Positions 52,324 to 60,092 of a stretch of DNA of 64,000 bases are shown here, one piece after another. Origin of the DNA: Deltaproteobacteria bacterium (GTDB lineage: Bacteria; Desulfobacterota; Syntrophia; Syntrophales; UBA2210); the NCBI GenBank assembly GCA_016935935.1, contig JAFGPZ010000038.1, positions 1-64,000 on the forward strand, written 5' to 3'. How positions within the stretch are numbered: the first letter of the stretch is position 1; each line of letters starts with the position of its first letter. Position numbers and translations under genes: made by a program. Under the pieces are notes generated by a model. It was given only the letters and a program-made list of their open reading frames with translations. It was not told the DNA's origin and searched no databases.

Positions 52324-52373
52324 TGGTGGGTCAGGACAGAATCGAACTGTCGACACCGGGATTTTCAGTCCCG
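52324..52373 (-). tRNA. tRNA-Phe(GAA) 3' half, prophage attachment site remnant
   Basis: On the - strand the sequence runs from the anticodon arm to the CCA end. A 5-bp anticodon stem CGGGA/TCCCG surrounds loop CTGAAAA (anticodon GAA). Next come variable loop GTGTC, T-stem GACAG/CTGTC with loop TTCGATT, acceptor 3' strand CTGACCC and ACCA. The 5' half (acceptor 5' strand and D-arm) is absent; the sequence departs at 52374. This is the footprint left when a phage using the tRNA 3' end as attB integrates. The intact gene should lie at the far end of the prophage, beyond the window. Confidence 0.88.
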
Positions 52374-52619
52374 AAACGGTATTATCAATAAATATAACAG
52401 CTTAATTATATTAATAATGTTTTAACAGAATTCATAAAAATAGCTCAAAATCGCATATCAGGTGTAGACAGGTGTAGACTGTATCCATGACCTTTTTGTT
52501 GCGGTTCATCAGGTTCTTGCGTACTTCCTGAAGTTCATAAAATCATCAAAGGGGAAAAAGTGAGGAATTTCTTTCTGTAATCATCAGAAAAACAGTCGCT
52601 GTTACTATTTTTTATATTT
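52374..52619. other. Prophage left-end non-coding segment with tandem decamer
   Basis: About 250 AT-rich bases between the attachment site and the first prophage gene. AGGTGTAGAC occurs twice in tandem at 52460-52479, some 90 bases from the core, where integrase arm-type sites are usually found. No integrase gene is present on this side. Confidence 0.5.
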
Positions 52620-53039
52620 TTATTTTGACCGTTTCAACACAATGACTACATTACCATAATGCTCGCCTGAAACACCATCAATGTCGTGTGAGATATCCTC
52701 CAACTGACCCAATTTACTTGTCCATATTCCTGATTCTAATTGCCTTACAGCATGGGTTGGTTTTCCATATTTGTCTGCATAAATGGCAATTTTCTCAAAT
52801 CCTTCCTCAAGTTCAGGGCCATCACATTCAATGTAACCGAAAGTCTCGAAGGCTTTTACGAAATTATCAACAGATTCACCTCTTGGTATTTCGGGGGGCC
52901 AATAATATTGAGAATAAATATTGGGATCGGGCCACCACCAACGTTTATCGTCACCCAGAGCCCATGCGATACAATTATATTCTATGGTTGGAGGACTGGT
53001 TATTTCGTATGTTTTTAAATTGGGAAATATTTTTTTCAT
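52620..53039 (-). CDS. Uncharacterised protein with NCIAWA motif (cassette gene 3)
   Basis: 139 residues from ATG 53039; a TTG at 53087 would overlap the upstream gene more deeply. The conserved block EYNCIAWALGDDKRWWWPDP near residue 20, followed by YYWPPEIPRGESVDNFVKAF and KPTHAVRQLESGIWTSKLG with a late His, defines a small family that I recall as widespread but uncharacterised (DUF7689-like, from memory). The invariant Cys and two His residues recall a papain-like or NlpC-type hydrolase, but no fold is proven. It is the last gene of a coupled three-gene set in the prophage and lies next to the attachment site. Confidence 0.65.
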   Translation of the reverse strand: MKKIFPNLKTYEITSPPTIEYNCIAWALGDDKRWWWPDPNIYSQYYWPPEIPRGESVDNFVKAFETFGYIECDGPELEEGFEKIAIYADKYGKPTHAVRQLESGIWTSKLGQLEDISHDIDGVSGEHYGNVVIVLKRSK

Positions 53040-53050
53040 CGTATTGTTTA

Positions 53051-53479
53051 TCAAAGATACCCTTGTTTCTGCCCCCACTTTATCCAAGCAGCAGTCATAT
53101 CTTTAATGATGCCCCTTTGCTCATGATCAACCGGGTCTTCGCCAGTTATAGACTTTAACGCCCAAAACCAGTGGTTTGGTTTTTGGGTCATCTCATACAT
53201 GATAAAAGGTATGGCAACAGGTCCCATCCCTATGATTTGCTGGTAAGAAGGATGCATTGAAATCTCAGTGATGGATGATAACCAAGCGGTGTTTTCCTCC
53301 CAATCGTCTTTAAGATCATAAAACCGCAAGGTAGGATTTGACCACCGTCTTGACATAGGACTAAAATAATCCGCCAACAGTTTCTCCTTATATATTTCGA
53401 GGAACTTAGATTCTTCACCAACACCCCTGTTAATATCCATAAACCTTTTTGGATGAGTCGATGTAATTAAATATGTCAT
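53051..53479 (-). CDS. Uncharacterised protein with HWFWAL motif (cassette gene 2)
   Basis: 142 residues. The C-terminal half has the signature HPSYQQIIGMGPVAIPFI, then NHWFWALKSITGEDPV and AWIKWGQKQGY, which I recall from a widespread small family often encoded beside NCIAWA proteins; no function is known to me. The ATG overlaps the stop of the TIGR04255-like gene (ATGA), and the next gene begins 11 bases after its stop, so the three are translationally coupled. Likely a soluble helical-repeat-like protein. Possible roles: antitoxin, adaptor or defence component; none shown. Confidence 0.65.
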   Translation of the reverse strand: MTYLITSTHPKRFMDINRGVGEESKFLEIYKEKLLADYFSPMSRRWSNPTLRFYDLKDDWEENTAWLSSITEISMHPSYQQIIGMGPVAIPFIMYEMTQKPNHWFWALKSITGEDPVDHEQRGIIKDMTAAWIKWGQKQGYL

Positions 53480-54222
53480 GAAAAGAGCTCCCTTGTTTTT
53501 TGAGTTATGCTTTTGAAAAAAAATTCGTTTTTCAAATTTCGCAATTTTTCAAAATCATCCCACATTTTATCCATACTGTTAGTATAGTCATGGTTACATA
53601 TAACATCTATGTCCAAAATTAATGGTAATTTATTTGAGGCGGTTGGTTGCTCCATGGCGACTATGATCACTGCGTTTGCAGGAATGTCTTCCTTTAGTAT
53701 TTCGAACCTCATAAAAAAGTTGGATACTCCCTGAGGTAGTCCTGGAGCTATTTCAGGATTTGTAAGAATAAATTCACTAAAGTCACTTATTGGAAGGGGA
53801 ACTTCAATACGGTTAATATAGCGTAAACTGATGCGAGATATTTTTATTGGGTTGGCTATCGAAAGATATAATTTCCAAAGTTCACGGGATTCTTTGGAAA
53901 AAGTTGACCAGTTTTCATAAGGGTTTAATTTATTAAATGCAAATCCATCAACTCTTGTTTGAATCACTTTCTTTTCTGTGGGAGATCGAAGAATAAATCC
54001 GTCAGTTCCTCCAGTAGTAGGAAGGAGAATAGGTTTACCTTTATCGTGCAAATCAAGACCACCCTTAACATACTTCCTTTCCTTTATCTCTGGATATCTC
54101 TCTTTAATTTGATCGTGGATTGTTTTGAGGTTAGTTATCTCAAAACCATCTTTAAGCTGAACCATTATTTCCAAAACTGCCTCTGCAATAGGAGCGTTTT
54201 TTAAGGTTGCGTATTTGCTCAT
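53476..54222 (-). CDS. TIGR04255-like protein (cassette gene 1)
   Basis: 248 residues from ATG 54222, which GGGAGGA precedes. The opening KNAPIAEAVLEIMV, YPEIKERKYVKG, and the central VDGFAFNKLNPYENWSTF and RISLRYINRIEVPLP match my memory of the sporadically distributed TIGR04255 family, about 250-270 residues, function unknown. The patchy distribution of that family suits a mobile accessory gene. It is the first gene of the three-gene cassette between the tail module and the attachment site, the usual place for lysogenic-conversion genes. Low-GC codon use relative to the tail genes supports separate acquisition (by eye). Confidence 0.65.
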   Translation of the reverse strand: MSKYATLKNAPIAEAVLEIMVQLKDGFEITNLKTIHDQIKERYPEIKERKYVKGGLDLHDKGKPILLPTTGGTDGFILRSPTEKKVIQTRVDGFAFNKLNPYENWSTFSKESRELWKLYLSIANPIKISRISLRYINRIEVPLPISDFSEFILTNPEIAPGLPQGVSNFFMRFEILKEDIPANAVIIVAMEQPTASNKLPLILDIDVICNHDYTNSMDKMWDDFEKLRNLKNEFFFKSITQKTRELFS

Positions 54223-54500
54223 TCTTCCTCCCAACTTTCTTTTTTACCAATATCACATTTATCGTATTTTGCAATGATATTTTAACTTCTACCCAATCGA
54301 AAAATGCAATGCAACAGTTTTCGATAACGTCTATATTGCTGCTGCTTGCAAATAATACATACCTTCTTAAACAACTGAATTAAAAACCTATAATCAGTAA
54401 TAATCGGATTTCTCCTGAAACCATCTTGAGAAGTTGTAGGTGGAGGAGATAAAAGTACGCATCAACCGGATGAACCTTTATTGTGTTCTGAAATTCATAC

Positions 54501-54689
54501 CTATTTCAATTGAATCTCTTCCCATCTCGCAACTTCATCTGTGACATCGGTCAAAACAAAGAAAGCATTGCTTTCCCTGTTCAACCACAGATGCGGAGGG
54601 GTGAAATAGTTATCATCAGGCGTCGGATCTGTGTCACGAAGAACAAATGAAATTTTCTTTGTTAATCGTGATTCCAGAGATGTGACCAT
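54501..54689 (-). CDS. Small tail-fibre-like protein, C-terminal fragment type (62 residues)
   Basis: The frame starts at ATG 54689 with GAGG seven bases upstream and ends near the left edge of the tail module. The product ends with FVLTDVTDEVARWEEIQLK and contains FTPPHLWLNRESNAF. This strand pattern resembles the repeated beta domain found in tail fibre proteins of phages from related bacteria (from memory). It overlaps the 38-residue gene at 54662 in another frame. The two may be one gene broken by a frameshift: the upstream frame ends 28 bases into this one. Confidence 0.5.
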   Translation of the reverse strand: MVTSLESRLTKKISFVLRDTDPTPDDNYFTPPHLWLNRESNAFFVLTDVTDEVARWEEIQLK

Positions 54690-54778
54690 GCCTTTGCCTC
54701 TATCCGCTTGTCTGTGTCCGATCCGTCGCCAATACGAAAAGTATTCTTCAACGTCCCGAACAGATTCTTGAAGATCAT
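54662..54778 (-). CDS. Very small tail-module protein (38 residues), possibly part of a frameshifted gene
   Basis: ATG at 54778 follows AAAAGGAGG with ideal spacing. The product begins MIFKNLFGTLKNTFRIGDG and contains DGSDTDKRIEAKAW. The RIGDG-DTDK pattern is seen at the start of phage tail fibre-like proteins (from memory). It stops at 54662 while the next frame (54689-54501) continues with a fibre-like strand pattern, so the pair may represent a short fibre gene with a one-base indel. Confidence 0.5.
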   Translation of the reverse strand: MIFKNLFGTLKNTFRIGDGSDTDKRIEAKAWSHLWNHD

Positions 54779-54790
54779 AATAGCCTCCTT

Positions 54791-55195
54791 TTATGCGTCT
54801 GCAATGTACCCGAATACATCAAACGTAACTGTTGCAGCACCTGTAGATCCTGTTGTTATTTTGACTCCAAAAATATCTCCGGCTGCATATATCGTCTTCT
54901 TCGTTGGAACGATTGGAGGGCCTGCGGCCTGTGCAGGCTGTGTCAATATTCCATGGTCCGTAGTTTCCGTATAACTATCCAGCGAAATCTGCTGGAGCCA
55001 ATCGTCCGCGTTTTCACCGGCGCCAACGTCAAAATCTGTCATCCCCGCCAATGAGGCGGACGGTTGTCTTATTGCTATCAGGACGGGAACGAAGACTTTA
55101 CCCGCAGGCACTGTGAAGAGGCCCTGTTTATCCGTATCCTGGCAATCCACAGATATAGAAGATATCAGTGTCAACACATTTTCTCTCGCATCCAT
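54791..55195 (-). CDS. Tail-module structural protein (134 residues)
   Basis: Start at 55195 after AAGGAGA. The protein (start MDARENVLTLISSISVDCQ) is beta-rich and has alternating hydrophobic strands, such as VFVPVLIAIRQPSASL and AATVTFDVFGYIADA. It fits a small tail-tip, fibre or decoration protein. No specific family is recognised. It lies one base from the upstream 60-residue gene, within the coupled tail operon, downstream of the hub genes where receptor-binding or accessory tip proteins are normally found. Confidence 0.65.
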   Translation of the reverse strand: MDARENVLTLISSISVDCQDTDKQGLFTVPAGKVFVPVLIAIRQPSASLAGMTDFDVGAGENADDWLQQISLDSYTETTDHGILTQPAQAAGPPIVPTKKTIYAAGDIFGVKITTGSTGAATVTFDVFGYIADA

Positions 55196-55196
55196 T

Positions 55197-55379
55197 TTAA
55201 TCTCCTTCCAGGGACAGGACATTATCGTTTAGGCAGAGCACTTGATTATCTAAGCACAATATCCTATCGTGGTTTAGTTTATTGTTAATCCATGTTTCTA
55301 TCTTTTCAAAATTGGTTTGAACCAATCCGTTCCATCCTGTTGTGCCGTAATTGACATCGTCCAGAGATATATTGTCCAT
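55197..55379 (-). CDS. Small tail-module protein (60 residues)
   Basis: Start at 55379: AAGGAGG precedes an ATG that overlaps the stop of the hub C-terminal gene (TGATG). The product begins MDNISLDDVNYGTTGWNGL and has an amphipathic helix (NFEKIETWINNKLN), followed by a repeat of the phrase CL-N-V-L (LCLDNQVLCLNDNVLSL). Small proteins with this NYGTTGWN start occur in tail tip regions of siphoviruses (from memory). Structural role presumed. Confidence 0.6.
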   Translation of the reverse strand: MDNISLDDVNYGTTGWNGLVQTNFEKIETWINNKLNHDRILCLDNQVLCLNDNVLSLEGD

Positions 55380-56782
55380 CACACCCTCCTTACCGTTAAT
55401 TCGAGTCGATCGGATTTTGCCTGATCCCACTCTTCATAATCAATGAAGTTAGTCAGCTTGAAAGTTACTTCTTCCGCCAGGGACCCGTTGTCGGCGATGT
55501 TCATCGCTTCCGTGTAGGTCCAGGTGAAGTCGTCGACTTTGTCTTTAGTCCTTACTAAAACGTCAGACACGTAAACCCCGATTTCGAAGTATCCTTCCCA
55601 AGTCGGATATGCGTCTGTCTTAGAGGGGATATAATATCCCGCTCCTGTTCCCCGGACTCGCGGAGACCAGGTTAAAACTATATCGTCTGAGTAAGTGGGG
55701 TCTTTTTTTAGACCGTTTGCACGGAAGTTTTCGGGATTATATGGATTTCTGGCTGTACTTGAAAAAATCAAATCTGTAACCAGAGATTCAGAAAGCTCAC
55801 CCGTCACTTTTGCACTGAAAGGGACGAATTTGAACTTTCTTTCCGATGATGGAAGAAAGGCGCTGTCTTTTATAAAGATGAGGCTGTTGCCATCTATGAG
55901 ATATATGCCATCCCCAGCAGAATGAGCTTCTTTTCCAGTACCGAAACGCGCCCTGTAGATTCCTGTGAGGCGATATCTGATACCGCTTCCTCCGTTTATT
56001 GGAGTGAGTTTCTGGATTGTCATAATTTCGTTTCCGACAATGGCCAGATTGGACACACCCAGCAAAGCCTGCCTGGTTAAATTATCAAATTTTGAAATAT
56101 CGCTGTTCACAAAATCAATTGTGATACCCACCTCATCGTCTATGTTGTATGTATCTTTCGGATAATCTTCCACGAGGGTGCCGCAGGGATTAAACTTCCC
56201 GACCGACTTGAGAAACTCATAAGAACTGCCGCCATCAGAACTCATATAGAGTAGATATCCCAGCTCATAATTACCGACTCTGGCAGCCATGGGAATAACA
56301 GCCAGATCTTCATCCCCGGAAAGCGCGAAAAAAGACTCAATCACATTCTGGTGGACCAGGGGGGTAACAGAAAAATCAGTCTTAGCTATGGAATGCTTCA
56401 CTGGATCGTCGGCTTCGGCATAAGAATTTACTTTTGAATAGGGATCTTCCATCGCCGTAATGACAATGCTTTCCGTATCCAGATTGTTTTCTTCAACTGC
56501 CAGGACCCGATAGATCATGTTGGAAATATCATAAGGAGAGTACGTAAACTTGAAGCAGTCTCCAACCTGGAGGCGAAACAGATTCCGATTAACTGTTATC
56601 GTTAAATTTGCGAAGGGATAAGACGCCTTTCTTAAAGCCAGATCTCCGGCCCATACGGCATTTCTGTTCGTCGTAAACAACGCCATCTGGATTGTTTTAG
56701 ACACCACCCGGCCCTGGACTTCTTTATTCCCGATATCTCTTGATACGGGAACCCCTTCTGATTCTCTAAAGTCTAACGCCAT
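55379..56782 (-). CDS. Phage tail hub, C-terminal part (separate gene)
   Basis: 467 residues. The opening reads like the middle of a tail hub/host-specificity protein (Phage-tail_3, lambda J or GTA hub type): KEVQGRVVSKTIQMALFTTN, then ASYPFANLTITVNRN, LQVGDCFKFTY and IYRVLAVEENNLDTE. In other hubs this block directly follows the TINEIxVxYT segment, which here ends the folded part of the gene at 57119-58828. Later domains are fibronectin-like (DIVLTWSPRVRGTGAGYY, DDFTWTYTEA). GAGG precedes the ATG two bases after the preceding stop, so it is now expressed as its own gene. Confidence 0.75.
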   Translation of the reverse strand: MALDFRESEGVPVSRDIGNKEVQGRVVSKTIQMALFTTNRNAVWAGDLALRKASYPFANLTITVNRNLFRLQVGDCFKFTYSPYDISNMIYRVLAVEENNLDTESIVITAMEDPYSKVNSYAEADDPVKHSIAKTDFSVTPLVHQNVIESFFALSGDEDLAVIPMAARVGNYELGYLLYMSSDGGSSYEFLKSVGKFNPCGTLVEDYPKDTYNIDDEVGITIDFVNSDISKFDNLTRQALLGVSNLAIVGNEIMTIQKLTPINGGSGIRYRLTGIYRARFGTGKEAHSAGDGIYLIDGNSLIFIKDSAFLPSSERKFKFVPFSAKVTGELSESLVTDLIFSSTARNPYNPENFRANGLKKDPTYSDDIVLTWSPRVRGTGAGYYIPSKTDAYPTWEGYFEIGVYVSDVLVRTKDKVDDFTWTYTEAMNIADNGSLAEEVTFKLTNFIDYEEWDQAKSDRLELTVRRV

Positions 56783-56783
56783 C

Positions 56784-57122
56784 TTACGCCTCTAACAATT
56801 CGCCTGTAACCTTTTCCGACAGATCGTAATAACCGCACCGGACACATTTAATGACCGATATATAGTCTCCCGCTCCCATACCGCTGCATCTCTGCCTGAC
56901 AGACAAGGCTCCGTCACATTCAGGGCATCTTTCTTTCAGAATATTTGAAGGTATTTCTTTGCCGGAGATAAACGCCGCCATCTCTTCTTCAGCAAATATA
57001 TCCTGATATAGCTGAAAAGCATGAGTAACATTCTTGGTAAGCCCCGAATTGATGAAGATTTTACGGGCCTTTGCCACCTCGTTTAATCTGTTCTGAAATT
57101 CTTTTAAGTTCATCTGTTTCAT
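56784..57122 (-). CDS. Zinc-ribbon protein inserted between the hub gene parts (112 residues)
   Basis: Start at 57122, where the ATG overlaps the upstream stop (ATGA). The N-terminal half is helical (MKQMNLKEFQNRLNEVAKAR onwards), and the C-terminal half has two CxxC knuckles (RCPECDG and KCVRCGYYD), a zinc ribbon. No family recognised. It lies exactly between the two parts of what is one hub gene in related phages, so it probably arrived with the rearrangement, as a small homing-type or regulatory protein might. No nuclease motif is visible. Confidence 0.65.
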   Translation of the reverse strand: MKQMNLKEFQNRLNEVAKARKIFINSGLTKNVTHAFQLYQDIFAEEEMAAFISGKEIPSNILKERCPECDGALSVRQRCSGMGAGDYISVIKCVRCGYYDLSEKVTGELLEA

Positions 57123-58828
57123 AATAACAATTCCGCACAGCACCCTGCCGCTGTCATTGGTCCTGTTCTCTTATCTATTATTTCGCCAGCACTATATCCA
57201 GAAGCAGCTACCGATGCCCATACATCGGCTTCAGACAAGCCATTGTCGTCCATATAGGAGTAGCAATCATCACAACTGTAGGTAAACCATGGTGCAACAG
57301 ACCCTCCCCATGTCTGAATAATACCCAGATATTCGCCCTTACAGTTATATGATTTCATATATACATGTCGGAGGCAGAAATACCTGTCAGGATCATAATA
57401 GTAACAGTCTTCTGTTATCGCTGAATCAACCTTCCAGTATGCTACATCCGCATCTACCCCGTAGGCATTTATAACAATCTCTAAAGTATCACAAACTTCG
57501 CCACCACAACTGAGTGTAATTGTAGGGTTCTGCTCACAATTAGGATTCGTATGGGGCGCAGTGTAGGTTACAGATATTCCTGTTTCTGCCGATAATGACC
57601 CTCCGCCGGAAGCTATGGCCCAATTGTAAACACACCCTTCTACTGCCCCGACAACGGTAAGTTCCTGTTCCTCATCTGCAGACATGCCTTGAGTGGTATA
57701 GCCTATTGATACTTCTTCACAGCTGCAAAAAACTTCTTCAAAATTTATTATCTCGGTGTATTGAACCTTTATTTCATTGATTGTTTCGATCCAGCTTTTT
57801 CTGGCAAAGGTGGGATCTTCCAGTAGATTGTCTTCATCCACGGATAAAAGATCTCCCGCGGCATAATCCTCTCTCAGTAATTTAGGATGGAATTTAGCGT
57901 CTATATCGTAGCGGAGAAGGGCGTCTATGTGGTTATTGATGTTTTCTATGTAAGCTAAAGCGGGCTGAGATCTGTCGAAAAGAAGGCTGATTCCCCGGGC
58001 TTCATCACAGACAGTTTCGGCCGCGGTCAGAAAATCAGCTTCTGATAACCAAGATGATGATAACCCTGTTAATGTATTCAAAATATACCAGATTGCATGT
58101 ACAGGATTATAATTCAGAATCTGAATCGTCTTAAAGGAATCATCAGAGTCAAATGGGCATGTCGGTTCTTTCTTTAAAACAAATTTCATTGTGGGAGCCC
58201 GATTGTAGTCACCTATGTAGCAATCGTTAAAGAAGGCCCAGCACAATCCGCGATAAGGCGGATTCAACGTGGGATCGTTTAAGGCTGCCCCAAGTGTTGA
58301 ATTGGCGGCCTGATCGGAAGTGCCGAAGTAGAATGTCAAAGAGCCCATGCCGGTTAGTACTATTGTCTCTTCCCCTCCTGATCCGGGGCGATCTAATTTT
58401 CCTTCCCAGACAACGTCATCGTTCTTATAGACGGCGTATAAAGTGTCGACGGGCCCCAGACACAGCCCCATAGCCCAGGACATATAATATTTGTAACCGG
58501 TGACGGTGGTTGTTTCCGATCCGCCCCCCTTGCCGGTTTTTGTTGTCTGGGTCTGCGCGACGCTTCGTTCAAGCCCGAACCATAGAAGATTCCCTGTAAT
58601 CTTTACCGCCCCGAGAGCGTCCAGTATCGGAGTTCCCACGGAGTTTGTCATTATCTGCAGTTCGCTTTGCAGAGGATTGCCGGGAGTTGCAACATCGGGC
58701 GTTGCGGGATCGATGTACATTCCCAGGCCAAATCCTATGGCAGCTCCGTACATCGCTCCCGTGGGTCCGCCTATGGCAAAACCGATTGCTCCGCCTACGA
58801 CTGCCCCAACTATTGATCCTGTAGACAT
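57119..58828 (-). CDS. Phage tail hub/tip protein, N-terminal part with added Ig-like and Cys-rich domains
   Basis: 569 residues. The N-terminus is a Gly-rich membrane-like stretch (GAVVGGAIGFAIGG), usual in tail hubs. A Phage-tail_3-like region follows with NSVGTPILDALGAVKI, GLCLGPVDTLYAVYKN and NRAPTMKFVLKKE, ending at SWIETINEIKVQYTEI near residue 330. Then come about 100 residues of an Ig/PKD-like domain (YNWAIASGGGSLSAETG, NPTITLSCGG) and a Cys/Tyr-rich C-terminus. The expected continuation of the hub is encoded separately at 55379-56782. The 5' end overlaps the peptidase gene by 19 bases. Confidence 0.78.
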   Translation of the reverse strand: MSTGSIVGAVVGGAIGFAIGGPTGAMYGAAIGFGLGMYIDPATPDVATPGNPLQSELQIMTNSVGTPILDALGAVKITGNLLWFGLERSVAQTQTTKTGKGGGSETTTVTGYKYYMSWAMGLCLGPVDTLYAVYKNDDVVWEGKLDRPGSGGEETIVLTGMGSLTFYFGTSDQAANSTLGAALNDPTLNPPYRGLCWAFFNDCYIGDYNRAPTMKFVLKKEPTCPFDSDDSFKTIQILNYNPVHAIWYILNTLTGLSSSWLSEADFLTAAETVCDEARGISLLFDRSQPALAYIENINNHIDALLRYDIDAKFHPKLLREDYAAGDLLSVDEDNLLEDPTFARKSWIETINEIKVQYTEIINFEEVFCSCEEVSIGYTTQGMSADEEQELTVVGAVEGCVYNWAIASGGGSLSAETGISVTYTAPHTNPNCEQNPTITLSCGGEVCDTLEIVINAYGVDADVAYWKVDSAITEDCYYYDPDRYFCLRHVYMKSYNCKGEYLGIIQTWGGSVAPWFTYSCDDCYSYMDDNGLSEADVWASVAASGYSAGEIIDKRTGPMTAAGCCAELLL

Positions 58829-59277
58829 GCCTTTACCCTGAAAATATGCGTCATGCGCTTCTTGGTTTCTGAATCATCGGAGGAAATCCTCCTTACGCCT
58901 ACATCTGTAATCGACTGATAAAAGTACCTGTCGAAGTATAACGCCGCGTGCGCCGATGCTCTTCCGTATCGAAAAAGACAAATATCCCCATTCTTCAGGT
59001 CCGGATATTCCACTTTTTCAACATTCAATTCCCTGAGAATCCCGTCCATTAAAAGCTCTTTCGTTCTGTGCAGGTGCCAGTCTCTCGGGTAGTCCAGGAT
59101 CAGGCTTTTTCTCCATTTGAAAACGCCCATTTCTTCAAGGACTTTTCCAACAAAATGGATACAATCGCACCCTTTGCCTTTGACGCCGCACCTGTGTCGG
59201 AAGGGTGTATTCAGCCAGGAGTCCAAAACATCTTTCAGTTTTTTCTGTTTTTCTGCATCATCAAAATAGCAAGCCAT
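58810..59277 (-). CDS. NlpC/P60-family tail peptidase
   Basis: 155 residues. The Cys nucleophile is in KGCDCIHFVGKVL near residue 37 and the His in ASAHAALYFDRYF near 112, with DICLFRYG before it: the NlpC/P60 core as used in siphovirus and GTA tail-tip proteins to open peptidoglycan during DNA delivery. The gene lies between the DUF2163-like gene and the hub, the normal order for this module. It starts 3 bases after the preceding stop and overlaps the hub start. Confidence 0.88.
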   Translation of the reverse strand: MACYFDDAEKQKKLKDVLDSWLNTPFRHRCGVKGKGCDCIHFVGKVLEEMGVFKWRKSLILDYPRDWHLHRTKELLMDGILRELNVEKVEYPDLKNGDICLFRYGRASAHAALYFDRYFYQSITDVGVRRISSDDSETKKRMTHIFRVKACLQDQ

Positions 59278-59279
59278 AT

Positions 59280-60092
59280 TCAGAACCTTGTTGCCGGATT
59301 TTCCAGCGGGATATAGGGGAAACCCAGAAATTGATTTACGTTCGAAAACTTATCCCTGCATGTTTCGATTTCACCGTCACACCCGGGATAGACATCTACA
59401 CTGTTGCCTGTTTCCAGGGTTATGAACTTGTACGCCAGGGTCACCGTGTTTCCTGAGTGGCTTATGATTGTCCGATAGGTATTGTTGAACTCAACTCTGC
59501 CATAGGTAAAATATCCTTCATCGAAGGCTCCAAAATCAGCGCTCGTCAGAATACATCCGGTGGCATCCAGGGAAACCGTTGTTGTGTTTTTATATGACGC
59601 CTTTACGACCTTACACTTCTCGTCAAAAAGGTTGTGATTACAACTCAGCTGATAACGGAAAACGGGAACGGGCATTTTCAGGAAGTGCTCGAAACCGACG
59701 CATTCGACGCCGGCCTGCACTCCTTTGAAGGAAACATTCTTAATCTGCCCTATGAAAATGACTCCTGCTTCCAGAGGATCCTGATCTCTGAAGAGTTTCG
59801 ATATCTGTATCCAGAAAGTCTCTATGGGATTGTTCGCGATGAACTGTATGAAGGGGGTCTCGGCGTATTGAGCCTCGACGGTCATTGTGGTGACTTCCAA
59901 CTGGCTGTCGTATTTGGCAACGCCTCTCTTGAGCGTTGCCGGCGCGTAGGTGTTCCCTCCAAAGGAGACGGAAACGTCGCCGCTGGTGTAGCGCCAGTTT
60001 TCCCCGCCGTCTCTCCAGATGTGATACAATTCAACGGGCTTCCTCTGGCTGGATTCCTCTTTTGCGATATAGTCTGCTGACGCGCTTTTCAT
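59280..60092 (-). CDS. DUF2163 / BR0599-type phage tail protein
   Basis: 270 residues. The N-terminal half contains VSFGGNTYAPATLKRG and TTMTVEAQYAETPFI; the C-terminal half has the characteristic cysteines CNHNLFDEKCKV near residue 155 and YPGCDGEIETCRDKFSN, followed by NQFLGFPYIP. This is the Phage_BR0599 pattern, a tail-tip baseplate-like component found before NlpC/P60 in GTA and siphovirus modules. The ATG overlaps the upstream stop by four bases. Confidence 0.88.
   Translation of the reverse strand: MKSASADYIAKEESSQRKPVELYHIWRDGGENWRYTSGDVSVSFGGNTYAPATLKRGVAKYDSQLEVTTMTVEAQYAETPFIQFIANNPIETFWIQISKLFRDQDPLEAGVIFIGQIKNVSFKGVQAGVECVGFEHFLKMPVPVFRYQLSCNHNLFDEKCKVVKASYKNTTTVSLDATGCILTSADFGAFDEGYFTYGRVEFNNTYRTIISHSGNTVTLAYKFITLETGNSVDVYPGCDGEIETCRDKFSNVNQFLGFPYIPLENPATRF

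Noticed and set aside
52500..52610. C-terminal end of a tyrosine integrase on the - strand
   Set aside because: A 35-codon frame with NLMNRNKK is present but lacks the R-H-R-Y catalytic motifs, so no integrase can be claimed on this side.
56784..57119. Intein or group I/II intron in the tail hub
   Set aside because: The added segment has no intein Cys/His-Asn junction motifs, no intron-encoded protein with reverse-transcriptase or homing-nuclease motifs, and each piece has its own stop and start codon.
54501..58828. Diversity-generating retroelement at the tail tip
   Set aside because: No template/variable repeat pair and no reverse transcriptase gene in the window.
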